Under the pieces are notes generated by a model. It had not been told where the DNA came from. It made no database searches and saw only the letters and a program-made list of their open reading frames with translations. The position numbers and the translations under genes were made by a program. From Xanthoparmelia taractica (taxonomy: Eukaryota; Ascomycota; Lecanoromycetes; Lecanorales; Parmeliaceae): a stretch of 64,000 nucleotides of DNA. The stretch spans positions 1 to 64,000 of the forward strand of contig JANQBS010000079.1 in assembly GCA_033085395.1 (NCBI GenBank), read 5' to 3'. Positions 25,064 to 36,046 of the stretch are shown one piece after another; position 1 is the stretch's first letter, and each line of letters starts with the position of its first letter.

Positions 25064-26971
25064 TCATACAATGAATGTAGCACCCCCCAACGAGACGAAA
25101 AGCCCGGGTCTTGCCGCACTCTCTTGTAGGATGAAAGGTACTCGTCCGCCCTTCAGTATAGCGATAACGTCGCCGATCCGGGCCATGTTTGGCACGACGC
25201 CAACGTATCCCTTCTTTGTAATTATGAATCTCCACCCATAAAGAGTATCCTGAAGGGCAGCGATGTAGCTCGAACTCTTCTGAAAGGAGTCGGCTGCCAT
25301 CTGCCCAAGAGCCATAGCATACGCTGTAGAGTGAGCAGTGCCATTAACGGAGTAGCCGTTCTTTTCGCTGGTTTTCCCCTTTTGATTGCCATTGATATAA
25401 TTTCGTAGTGCCATATACGACGACCGCAGATCAAGACTCCCGGAGACCGCTATCTTTGGATACAGCATACCAGCAATCGGCACCTTCCACTTCAAGTGCT
25501 CGCGTGAATCTCGAACTGGAATCAGGTCCGCAGAGTCGACCATCGCGTCAATTTCTTTGAAGTACATCTGCCAATCCTGCTCCACATTCGATGACGCGCT
25601 GATACGCTCGATGACATCCACTGCATACCCTTCAACGAGTAACTCGTCCGTGTCAGGAACGCATTTGATCTTAGCTTGCTGAGGCCCGGAAGCTGCAAAA
25701 GTGGTGCCATCTTCGGAGGAGTCGTGGAGACTGCTCGGTCGTTTCACTGTCCAGTCCGGGATCCAGGATGGGAACCGATGAGACTGGTGGCCTAGGCCAG
25801 CGCGATAGAGCAGTTGCATGCCTCTCCCTTGACGTACAAAAACGCGAGCGAATTTCAGTACGACAACTTCCAAGGGGCTATCGTAATCTGGCTCGAACTC
25901 TGCCTCATTACCGTCAGAGGCCAATCCCAACAATGCAAACAAGCGATCTCGATTGAACGTTGACTCAGCATACCGGAAATTTTCGAGTAGCATAATGAGG
26001 GTCCAGCGGTGGTACCTAGCTTCCCATTCTCGTTGTGCTGCTAGAGACAGGAAGGGCTCCCAGCTCGGTTTAAGATGTGCAAAGTCATTGTCAGATACCT
26101 GGACTTGGCGGTCCACAATCTCCATGGCGAGGTGGAGATCGTTCCAGTCAATTATCCATTTGCCGCACAAAATCTTCACATTCGTGGCCGCCACAATCTC
26201 TTGAATAACCCATACTCTTCGAAACCATGAGAGAGCAAACAATGCGTCCACAGAGGTCCAGATGGCATCATCTGGTTGGGGTATGCATCTTTCTCCCCAA
26301 GATGCAGAGACTCTGGGTAAATCTTCTGGCCAGTCTTCTGCATCAGGCCCGTCTTTTGAGCTCATCCCATCTGCCTCTGTGCTTTCTCCCAAACTTGTTT
26401 CGCATTCTGAATCGTTTCCAAGTTCTGACTTTGTTCCATCTGTTGTGTATGTCTCGATTCTCGTTTTTTCATCGCATGCTGCTTTGGCTCGTACCTGCAT
26501 CAACATCTCTATGGCAGCATCGCTTCCTTTGTCGCCGTCAAGAAAGGCATACGTGGATGCTGCAGTCTGGAATATCTGTGGTAACAGGCGGACCTGTTGT
26601 GCTTTTTCTGTGTAGTTCTTCTGGTTGATGCATATAGCATCTGCCCATAGCATGATTGCCTTGTTCTTATGTCGTAAACCTTGCAAGGCTTTGTTCAAAG
26701 AGAACGTGATCCGGAGAACACCGTCTGGGGTGATCAATTCTTGCGTTCGCTGATCTGTACCCCATACGTACGACAGAGCTCGATAAGTTCCAGCTGACTC
26801 GTAACGGACATGATTAATCACACCTTGCAATTGATCGCCGGCCTCCCCTGGCAGAAGATACAGTAAACGAATGTTTCCCGAGTCTAAAGCTCGGTAGGTG
26901 TATGTTTCTCTGTGTCTCCGGCCATGTAAAGTGGTAAGGCTGTTTTGATGCATTCCAGGGTTTGCTGGCAT
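25064..26971 (-). CDS. HET-domain (heterokaryon incompatibility) protein
   Basis: A single-exon frame of 635 residues carries a HET domain (PF06985) in the N-terminal half: YRALSYVWG near residue 64, then LWADAICINQ near 107, then the usual QV...IF..A segment. HET proteins trigger cell death when genetically different hyphae fuse. The middle has an acidic insert and a WVIQEI motif typical of the family, and the C-terminal half has IPDW. The frame ends at GGATFIV. However, the C-terminal motif normal for this family (FRLVGGCYIHCMMNGE) is encoded in another frame continuing to 25005. A one-base shift at about 25095-25125 seems to have removed the conserved tail. Function of the truncated product is uncertain. 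Confidence 0.85.
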   Translation of the reverse strand: MPANPGMHQNSLTTLHGRRHRETYTYRALDSGNIRLLYLLPGEAGDQLQGVINHVRYESAGTYRALSYVWGTDQRTQELITPDGVLRITFSLNKALQGLRHKNKAIMLWADAICINQKNYTEKAQQVRLLPQIFQTAASTYAFLDGDKGSDAAIEMLMQVRAKAACDEKTRIETYTTDGTKSELGNDSECETSLGESTEADGMSSKDGPDAEDWPEDLPRVSASWGERCIPQPDDAIWTSVDALFALSWFRRVWVIQEIVAATNVKILCGKWIIDWNDLHLAMEIVDRQVQVSDNDFAHLKPSWEPFLSLAAQREWEARYHRWTLIMLLENFRYAESTFNRDRLFALLGLASDGNEAEFEPDYDSPLEVVVLKFARVFVRQGRGMQLLYRAGLGHQSHRFPSWIPDWTVKRPSSLHDSSEDGTTFAASGPQQAKIKCVPDTDELLVEGYAVDVIERISASSNVEQDWQMYFKEIDAMVDSADLIPVRDSREHLKWKVPIAGMLYPKIAVSGSLDLRSSYMALRNYINGNQKGKTSEKNGYSVNGTAHSTAYAMALGQMAADSFQKSSSYIAALQDTLYGWRFIITKKGYVGVVPNMARIGDVIAILKGGRVPFILQESAARPGLFVSLGGATFIV

Positions 26972-27034
26972 GGCCCATGAAACAGAGGGGGCATAGAGCT
27001 TACGCCTCTTTCTTGTAGAACCAGAACTGTTCTC

Positions 27035-30000
27035 CTATATTGCACCGGTGACAATCCAGTCCTTTTCGAAAGTCAAACCATTGGAAACGAAGAGTCGCCA
27101 TGGGTCTACAAAGAGATCGACAGATAACAGGTCTTCAGAGTACACATCGCTGACTCTGGCTAGGACAACAATGTCTGTGTGGGCTCGATTAGCATTGTCA
27201 TGCATCCTGAATTGTCGCATCTGGATTTCTGTGATTAGCAAATGTATAAAGTGATGAACAAGATTGTATGCTCACTCTTTCAACTTGTGATGAGGTGATG
27301 ACAAAGGATGAGGTTTTGCTCCCTGCGCTGACAGCCACGTCCAGGTGGTAGACTGGTGGATTTGCTCGCAGATTTTCTTTCCATTTGGGAGCCTGTGAGT
27401 GTCCATACTTGATGACAAAGGCAGTCATTTGGTCTACAGTCTTGGGATCTCTTATGGTGAACGCTGCACAAGGTGTTGGGTCTTTGAACGGTCTATGGCC
27501 AGATTTGCTGCGGAACCTGCTTGTCCAATCTCTTTTCGGGGTATAGACTTGTCCTAAGTAAGCCTGCAAAACCTTCGAGATCTATGGTTTATCAGATGTC
27601 ATATTCCATATAAAAGGATACCCACGTACCATATGCTCTCCCAGGTGTTGAACATGGTCCCATCCATCTATCTTTTCGTCCTCATAGACGAGGCGACGAG
27701 ATGACGCATCTTCAAATATTGACCTATCATGTATGTGGTTAATCATGTTCAGACGTCGATCTCCACCTCGGTCATAAATGCTCCCCCCTCCTTGGAAGCG
27801 GTCAAATCTCATCGCCTTGGGTAACACCCGAAAAGATCCTCCTATGCGGTTCAAACTCCCCCAGAATGGAGAAGGGATGCGTATGGAATCTCCTCGTTGG
27901 GCTCGGTATCTATCGCTCGACTTGTCTGTCTCCACCATTCAGCTTTCGGACAAGACACGAATTTCCGGGGTATACCAAACACCAGTCCCTTGATGCAAAT
28001 CCCCTGCTGACTAAAAGCCGAAGATATGCTCTCCATACTCGAACTGCTCAGGGCTATGTACAGAAGCGAGTAATGGTTCGGACCTTTGATTTCACAGGCA
28101 TCTGCTATGAGACTTACGAGCTCGTAGGGTGGGCATTTAGCCGCTGCACACTCTTCTGTCATAAGCAGATTGAGCAAATTCCCTGTGTAAGATAGAGATA
28201 CCTGACCACGAACAGGACTGCCGTAGATCTTGGTACCGGCCAGATTTAAAGTAAAGGTTTGGGATATGTCTGCTGCAACGCTAACTCGCACTTCGTCGAT
28301 CTGGCGCACAATAGTCGCTCTATTGTGGTGCGAATGAGATATCAGACTTTGTAGAAGAGAATTAGCTGATACAAATACGTAAATAGGAGTTGCCTCCAAC
28401 AGCACTTCATGTCCATATAGATACACAAGTTGTCAGGGGAGGATAACCAGTCGAAAGAGAACACTTACGCTTTGATAAATGGACTCTTTGCACGGAGTGA
28501 GGCTGTGTAAGCCCAATGCGTAGCGAATCGTCACTTCGCGTGTGTCCGGCTGGTTGCTAGCTTCGACAACATACGACCGTCAAGTCGTAGGACGCGAAAC
28601 AGATCCTCCAACGCAGCTAGATCCCCGATTGGCAAAGCTAGCAAGGGTATTTTGCCATGAAAGCTCTCTCGGATAAGTGGCCGATCGGCAATGAACCAGC
28701 TTGTGTTGTGCATGTCTAGGAGATTGTCGTATCTACTCTTTCCAAGGCCATTTGTAATGGGAAAAACTGATTTGTTTTGAAGTGGCCTAAGCAATTGGGC
28801 AGCCTTGCTGGTATTGACATCTTTCAGTGCTGTGCTGATGCTGTGAAAGAGACGAGAGATGTCTTCCAGCTTACTTGAACTGGTGATTAAGGTCGCTGTT
28901 GCAACTATTGGCGCGATAGGATCTCCACTCGGAGATCTCAAGCACCGAAAGAGATATGAGCTACTTGGATACTCAGATTCGATGATGATCCCCCTTGAGA
29001 CACATTCTTTCATATTCGTCCAACCAGCTGGCTTGGTCGACGACCCTAGTGACTCCGAATGGACAAGGATAATGTCTCTCTCAAGGAATGCCGCGCTGAG
29101 ATTGTTAGTGCTCTAAAAAATCTAACAACACCGTGCGAGACATACCTGATAAGTTCCTCATTCTCTTTGTATCTAGCCTGAATACTCTCATAGATGTAAG
29201 CAACATTATCGACATCGGGACGATGTTCCTCTGAGATAGCAATCAGACAGCGTAGATAGTAATGAATATCTCCTTTCGTGATAACGCCAAAGTAGCTCAA
29301 CAACGTCCATTCTGGGTGCTGGGGATCCTTGATATCCACAGCGGGTATAAGGCGCCCTTTATCAAGTTGAGGATCGATCATTGGGAGAACTGTTTCTTGT
29401 AAGGGCAAGGAACCTTTGGCACTTTCTACCAGACAGGCCCCCAAACTGTTCCTCAACTGGGTGCTCGACTCGAGGAAATCAGTGTTTTGCCATTTCATAT
29501 GTAGTCCATCAATCCATCGAGAATAGTGGTGCCAGTGATCTCTGAGGAGCTGAAGGACGTCAGATGAATGGCATTTGCGGAACATGAATGTGAACTCTTC
29601 AGATAGAGCGAATATCTTTTCGGTATCACCGACTGGTGCTGACGGAGTGATCTGAACCGGATTCTCTTTCCAATTGCCGTCGTCGGCAATCTCAACTCTT
29701 TCTCGTCCCCGTGCATTGGCGTCAACCGCTGCTTCTTTAGTGGAAGTTAGGCTAATGTGACATGGAAGGAAAAGATGTCACTAACTATGTTGCTTGGCTT
29801 GATTCTTCTCATTGTATGCAGCGAGCAATATATCATAAGTTGCAGACCGACCTGGAACTGCGCGCTTAGCTTCCATAGAGTGGCTCTTGCACGTCAGTGA
29901 CCGAGCGCAAGGGATTCGATCTAGTGAGATAACTCCACATTGCTTCTCGACGTCGACAGGTCCTATACATTATTAGACACATCTCATTGAGGGAGACATA

Positions 30001-32605
30001 GCAGCAAACTCACCTTTGGGCTTGGATGCCCTAGTTGTCCCTTGCTGAGTGAGCTGCTGCTGATGTTGAACCAATCGTTGCTGTGCCAAGTGTTGCTGTG
30101 CCAAGTGTTGCTGTGCCAAGTGTTGCTGTGCCAAGTGTTGCTGTGCCAAGTGTTGCTGTGCCACTCGTTGCTGTGCCAAGTGTTGCTGCAATATAGATGA
30201 CATTATAAGTTGTGGAGGTGTCTCCTGTTCTTGTCGTGCCATAAGTAGCCTCTTCTTGTTTTGCTGCTCCAAAAGCATCAATTGCTTCTGATAATCCTCT
30301 AATGCAAGGCCCGGTGTTTGGGTCACGGGAAGAGTAGGGCTTTCGGAAAATAACTGTCCAAGGGATTGATTCAAACCGGATTTGTCACGCGTCACGTTGT
30401 CGAGCGTCCTTGCATTGTCATGAATCTCTAAGGTCTGTGTAGGTTGCGGCTTAGGATCTACATGCGGAGTGATTAAGCGTGGGACCATCGAGAGACCAAG
30501 ATTACTGACTAGCCAAATAGGCCAATCCGCATCCAAGGCAAAGACCTTGAGATAATCGTTATGTATGACTGCAAACTGCTTTTGAAGTTGGGTAAAGATC
30601 CTAGCTGCTGGTGAGTCCGTCTCAATACTCCCGGGGATGTACAGCTTCCTCCCAAGGCAACGCTCATCTTGCATGGTTGCAAACCATAGGTCTGCAGTCT
30701 TGGGCGGCTGCCATGAGGCGTTGTAAAGAAATGCAGCATGAGAGATGAGCTGGTCTACTGCTAATGTTTTGGGGTCAAAGTTCGAAGACTCGTGTATTCT
30801 TAAGACCAGACGGCATATTTCCGGCGCCTCCCAAGCCTTGACGCCGAGACTAGTGAAGAGTTTGCGTCGATTGGGATCGGACTCTGCGGATGAGTCTACA
30901 ATGAGCACTTCGATGCCGCTGGGGATCTCTAGGGATGTTTCACTTTTTGAAAGGAATATCGACTGCCCTCGAGCTGAAGTCCAGTTACCATCATGTAATG
31001 GAATGAGACAGATGTCCTGTATCATAGACATAAGTTCCACATCGGTTGTAAGTTTGACGAGGGTTTCTGCAAGCTGTGAATGCCATGTGGCCGATCTTGT
31101 ACGAAAGGTCGTCAGATCCTGTGTTATTGCCGAGTTGAGATCTCCCAAGAACTCCCGAGGAGATAGCTGCGACACGCCAATTGAGCTTGTTGCCTCAATG
31201 ACCCATGCAGGATATCTCAATGACAGATAGCTGGCTGCGGTATGTGCACTCAGGGTAAAGGGTACGCCATCTTCATCCGCGAATGGAAATGGCACGTGTT
31301 TCAGGGAAGAAGCCTTCACCATCGTTCCTGCACAAGACTCCAGTACAGGACTCTCTCTAAGTTGGGTCAAGATGGATGTGATTGCTGGTTCGAGAAAAGA
31401 GGACGCTGCTGTTGAGGTTGATGGAAGATAATAAGGCCACACGTACTTCAATTCTCCCTCGTTGAAATGGTCAATCGACAGTAGAAATGACTCTGCCAAA
31501 GCATCACGAATTGTTCGATTCCACGGCAGAGTGCTTTCGATGTCCTCCCGACTGGCAGTGAGAAGAAAGTCCGCCTGAACAAGAAACTATATAATCATCA
31601 GACAAGAAGCAGGCAGCACTCGGGGCCCTCGTTACCTTCAAACCATAATTTCTAATCGGGAGGAATGCATAAACGTTCTGGGGAACGAATCGAGGCTGTT
31701 CTGGGAATTCAGCTATAGGAAAAGCAAGCAGAATTTTCGTCTGGGGCCAGTTCAGGCGCTTGTGCTCCTTGGGAAGGGTTTTGATAACACGGGTCCTTAT
31801 GAGATACTGGAAAGTGCTCTCTCCAGCATGTAAGACAGTCACCCGATCCGCGTCTTGCCGAGTTTCAATTTTCCGAATCTTCTTTTCCCAGACCTGTTCA
31901 TCTCGACGGGTAACTCGAATATTGATCTCCTTGATCCGTCTAAGGAATATAAGCAGATTGGTGTCAAATGTCAGAAGCTCATGGATGAGTGTCTCTTCCT
32001 CATAGACTTTCGACAGTTGGAGATAGATAGAAGTACATCCTGGCCGGGTCGGCTCGGGAAAGTCTGTCCAAATAGGCGCAACCATGCCTAGAAACTTGGT
32101 TTTATCAAACTTGAACGTGAATGCGCCGGATGATATCCACACTACGTCCGCGGCCTTGAACACAGACTTGAAGCCAATTCCCTTCTCGCCAATGTGTTCC
32201 CCATCGCTCGTCTTGCCGGACTTGGTACTTCGACTGATCGCACAGATAGCTTCCACATTTTCTCCGGTAAAACCGACTTCGTTGCAATCGATGCGAAGAC
32301 TTCCGGGTTTGTAAGAGAAGCTCAAAGTTGGGCTTGGGCAATTGTACGTATTATCATCGGCGTTTTGGATGAGTTCCAGCAGAAAGTGTGTCGATTTCTC
32401 GTATAGCTGACTCGATAGACTACGAGGCAACGTTAGTCGGAGCCAAATAAGAAGACACCAAACACAGAGTAGATCAATATTACATTTCAAGACAACTGCT
32501 CACCAGCAATTCAAACCTCGTCCCGATGATAGCTCCATCCAAGGTGTGCTCCCGATTGATTCTCTCTATGAGACATCGTGCATCGCGCTGTGCAGAAGTC
32601 TCCAT
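27035..32605 (-). CDS. GHKL (Hsp90/sacsin-like) ATPase-domain protein, 11 exons
   Basis: The spliced model gives 1663 residues and closes in frame. Introns: 32407-32503, 31587-31635, 29963-30013, 29735-29785, 29096-29145, 28503-28574, 28405-28468, 27926-27975, 27582-27629 and 27229-27275. The ATPase fold is near the N-terminus, with N-box ELIQNADDN, a DCNEVGF box in place of DxGxG, and glycine motif IGEKGIGFKSVF. Then come LLIFLRR and FLPIR/QADFLLTASRED motifs shared by fungal and plant sacsin/NOV-like proteins. The middle has a Gln-rich LAQQH tandem repeat. The C-terminus (HLGE, DWTSRFR, SQVE, DPW) looks like the protein-modification-associated tail of this family. The start METSAQRDARCLIERI fits the family. 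The acceptor of intron 1 is ambiguous: an alternative reading would keep LSSQ before LYEKSTHF. Cellular role is unknown; chaperone-like or defence roles are inference. Confidence 0.8.
30077..30190 (-). repeat. 15-bp coding minisatellite (LAQQH units)
   Basis: CTGTGCCAAGTGTTG on the plus strand is repeated about seven times head to tail inside exon 3 of the GHKL gene, with a few variant units. On the coding strand each 15-bp unit gives Leu-Ala-Gln-Gln-His. The unit length preserves frame, so copy number can vary without breaking the protein. Confidence 0.95.
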
Positions 32606-34144
32606 TTGAGAGCAATAGAGATGCTCTTGTCCGTTCAACCTCCAGACAAGGCTGAGAGTATCGGAAACGCGTCGCTGGTGGGCGAGAAATGGTTAATATA
32701 CCGCAGCTGTTCTCGCGCATGTCATGGAAAGCGATTACAACACTGGGAAATGCAAAAGTTCTAAGAAATGTTGCTGCAGACATGTTTCGAGACTTGGGCG
32801 CAGGTCCAATTAAAAAGAGCTGAAGGTGTGAGGTTGCCAGAAAATCAGGAAGCAGCGACACGCTGCATGCTGCGCCCTGTATATCACCCCACTGCGGCCA
32901 CCTAGCCCTATCTCCTTTAATGATCTAACCAAATTTGAAATAACAGGGAAGCCTATGGGGCAGCCCTACACTGGTTCCTCGCTTCGGAGACCAATCATAT
33001 CGACTTCTATCCCTCCTATAGACAGTGAGGGTTAAACCCGCCACGACCGCGGTCCAACTCCGACCCCCAACAAGTCGTAATACCCACCAGAACATAACAC
33101 CAAATGCGAACCGATGCCGCAAAAGTCCTTGAGTAGAACGGTAGGATCGAGAACTTTACTATGCAGATGAGTGAGATGTAAAGAATTTCGCCGGCAAAAA
33201 AAAATTCTTGAAGAACATCGTCGTGAAGTCCTCTCCAAGGACCAAAGTGCTGTCCATAGCCTTGGCGAATCCCTGTTGCAGTTTTGCTTCAATCAAATGA
33301 AATCGGCAGAGTGATAGACAAGCCGGGCGGAATTAATACACAAGGCAGCTAGCCAGAAAGCCTATAGCTATCAACTGTCGGAAACGTCAGTTCTTGAAGG
33401 AAAGCTAAGTCTGCAGACATCATATAATCTTACCAAAGCTAGAACTATCAACCAATCGTCCAGCAAGAGTATCGTTTTCATCAACCTCCTAGCCCACAAT
33501 CGTAAAGATACGGCTGTGACACTTAGAATATAAGTAGTGATCACGGGCGCATAGAGCTGAGGCTGCAGGGATACTGACGCTGGGTGCTATGGTAACAGCA
33601 GATGACATTGTAGCTTAAGAGTGCAGTTGAGCTTCACCATTTCAGTAATGAAAGTATGCCCGGAGAGAAAAGATGTATATGATGTTGGACAGTTGAACTG
33701 GAGCTCTGTGATTGGGGACGCGCCGCAGCTCGCAGGGTCGCAGCCTTGCAGAATGGTCACCTCCCCAGTGTCTTCGGCAATTCTTGCTCCACGTATATAT
33801 ACTAGTAGAAGATGTCGTCGACATGGTTATCTCACCTGAGCCACAACAGTTGAAATTAGAGCTACAGAAACACGTTATCCCTGAAGCCGTTCACTCAAGC
33901 CGATTAATAGCGATCGGAGGTCGATGTGTAAGAAAAAACACGCGAAGTACTTCTATTACCCTTGCAGCATCAGCTCATACGTACCACGACCGAAGAAGTA
34001 TAGCGTTTCTAAAAAGGAAGGGCCGCAAAGGCCCGTTACTCCGTCCGTTCGCCATCCCGTTATCGTACAGATATAGTGCATATCATTCAAGATACCCCTG
34101 CAAATAAATTAGATCCTTCTAGCATCATCCTCACGCTTAGATAA
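32606..34144. other. Intergenic, no supported gene
   Basis: Several open frames of 60-131 codons occur on both strands, but none shows a recognisable motif, sensible splice partner or typical start context. The left end should hold the promoter of the GHKL ATPase gene, which is transcribed leftward. Confidence 0.5.
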
Positions 34145-35017
34145 ATGCTCTCGAAGCCGACATTCGTCCTGGTTCCCGGTGCTTGGCACCCTTCCACCGC
34201 TTACTCGGTCTTCCTCAGCCTCATCCACAAAGCGGGATATCCAGCCGTTGCGGTCGATCATCCCAGTCTCAATCCCCAAGACGTGGCGGATGCGGATTGT
34301 CGGAAAGATGCAGCTTCGATCCACCAGCGGCTGCTTCCCATGATTGACAATGACGGCAAGGACATCATCATGCTCTGCCAATCCTACGGCGGAATTCCCG
34401 GCGGAGGCGCCGCTCGGGGTCTGAGCAAAAGTTCGCGCGAAAAGCGAGGATTGAAAGGCGGTGTGATTGGTTTGGTCTATATGAGCGCGTTTGTATTACC
34501 CGAGGGGCAGAGTTTGTTGGCGTACATCGGCGGCGAACATCCGCCGTATGTGCTGCAGCACCAGGTACGCATGAATAAATTCATTGGCTTCGACCTAGAC
34601 GGCTGTTGCACGTTTTCTATCGTTCGACTGAGCTAAGTACACTTTCGAATTCGCAAATAGCCCTCCTATGGACTCTCTACCGTAGGAAACGCCCGTACCA
34701 CTCTCTACAACGACGTCGATCCCACGACCGCGGTCCAACTCGAGAATCAACTCCTCCCGCACGCCCTGAACGCCTTCGACTCGCCATCCCCGCCGCCCGC
34801 GTGGGCAGAGTCCGATTTCGCCGGTAAGATTGCCTTTTTACGATGCACGCAGGATCAAGCGTTGCCGTTGTTCCTGCAAGACATGTTCACGGAGAAGAGC
34901 GGTGTCAAATGGAGGATCGAGGATATCGATGCGTCTCACAGCCCGTGGGCAAGCAGGCCGGAGGAGACGATCAGAGTGTTAGAGAAGTGGGCTCGGGAGT
35001 TTGAAGATGAGATGTGA
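34145..35017 (+). CDS. Alpha/beta hydrolase (AB_hydrolase_6 / methylesterase-like)
   Basis: Two exons (34145-34564 and 34661-35017) give 258 residues. The N-terminus has the oxyanion-side motif VLVPGAWHP. The nucleophile elbow reads CQSYGG, so the first Gly of GxSxG is Cys, as in some members that have H or C there. The C-terminus has the catalytic His motif DASHSPW. The intron 34565-34660 (GTACGC...AATAG) restores the frame PSYGLSTVGNARTTLYND. These small soluble hydrolases cleave esters or related bonds in plant-hormone-like or secondary-metabolite substrates; the substrate here cannot be told. It stands alone on the plus strand and could belong with the P450 genes downstream. Confidence 0.82.
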
Positions 35018-36046
35018 TGGTTAGCACTTTTTATTATGGAGTTCTCATGTGCTTTGGTCGGAGGATACAATGTTTGAGTCAGTACTGATACTTCCTGTGC
35101 CATTGGAAAAAGTGGACTTCTTAGTGTCTTGTCAAATCACGCTACGTGTCGTTTCTTTCAACAGGGGATAGATATCATGTCTTGTCAAGTATCAAATATG
35201 ACTGAGTGGGATGAATTGTTGATTGAATCTGGCTGGATAGCTAGCAGCGAAATATGAGCGCTGTCATGCCGTGACTAGCCGCACGCGGTCTACATTATGA
35301 TAATTCGTCAAAACATGACCGCCTTTTGAAATCACCCTCCGATTCCTCCACGCAGACATATTCGCATATAGACTTTTGCTGGGATGCTCCGACTCCGACT
35401 CCGCAAAGGCCAAAGCAACACGCTAGTTCTATTGTAGTCGCATTACGATACCATTTGGGTTCCTGATTAGGAGTTCGAGTAGGAGCGATCGGATATACTG
35501 GCTGCAGATAGAGCGGACATCAGGGAAGGTCTACTAGTGAGTGATGTAGGCTTTCAACTGTCATGCGAGGACGTTGTAAGGGGGTTGTTCTTGTTAAACA
35601 GGTCTCTTTAACGAGAATTGGTACGTGTGGTAGTAATGCTACATGCGTTTGTGATAGGCTGAGGTAGAGATGCAGAGAGATGTATCAGTAAGAAAGGCAT
35701 CAATGGGGTGGGAATGAAAAGCTTTGTTTCGAATGGACCCTGACCATGGATGACTGTATATTATAGCTTTACTGCACGTAATAAATCGAAGAATAAGAGC
35801 AGTTACTGTGAGTTGGCTTTTAAATATCTTGAGATCGCGAAAATGGTGTCCCTATTGCTTCCGTCGTGTCATGAATTTCCTCAGCATACTTGTGTAACGT
35901 TAGAAGGCATGCCAACAACAACCCAACGCCCCAAGCCCAGGCACCATAGCAATGGCAACCACATATATACTATCATCTGTCGATTGGATTAATCAATTCT
36001 CACCAAATACATCACTGAACAGTCCTCAAAACCCAACAGCCGGCTC
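35018..36046. other. Intergenic between convergent genes
   Basis: The hydrolase (plus) and the rhodopsin-like gene (minus) point toward each other, so this stretch should hold their 3' ends and terminators. I see no coding signal. Confidence 0.5.

Noticed and set aside
30077..30190. Regular short repeats resembling a CRISPR array
   Set aside because: Units are 15 bp with no spacers, lie inside a eukaryotic coding exon and encode a pentapeptide repeat.
33712..34107. 131-codon plus-strand ORF before the hydrolase
   Set aside because: No motif, no homologous feel, biased composition from overlapping frames; treated as chance.
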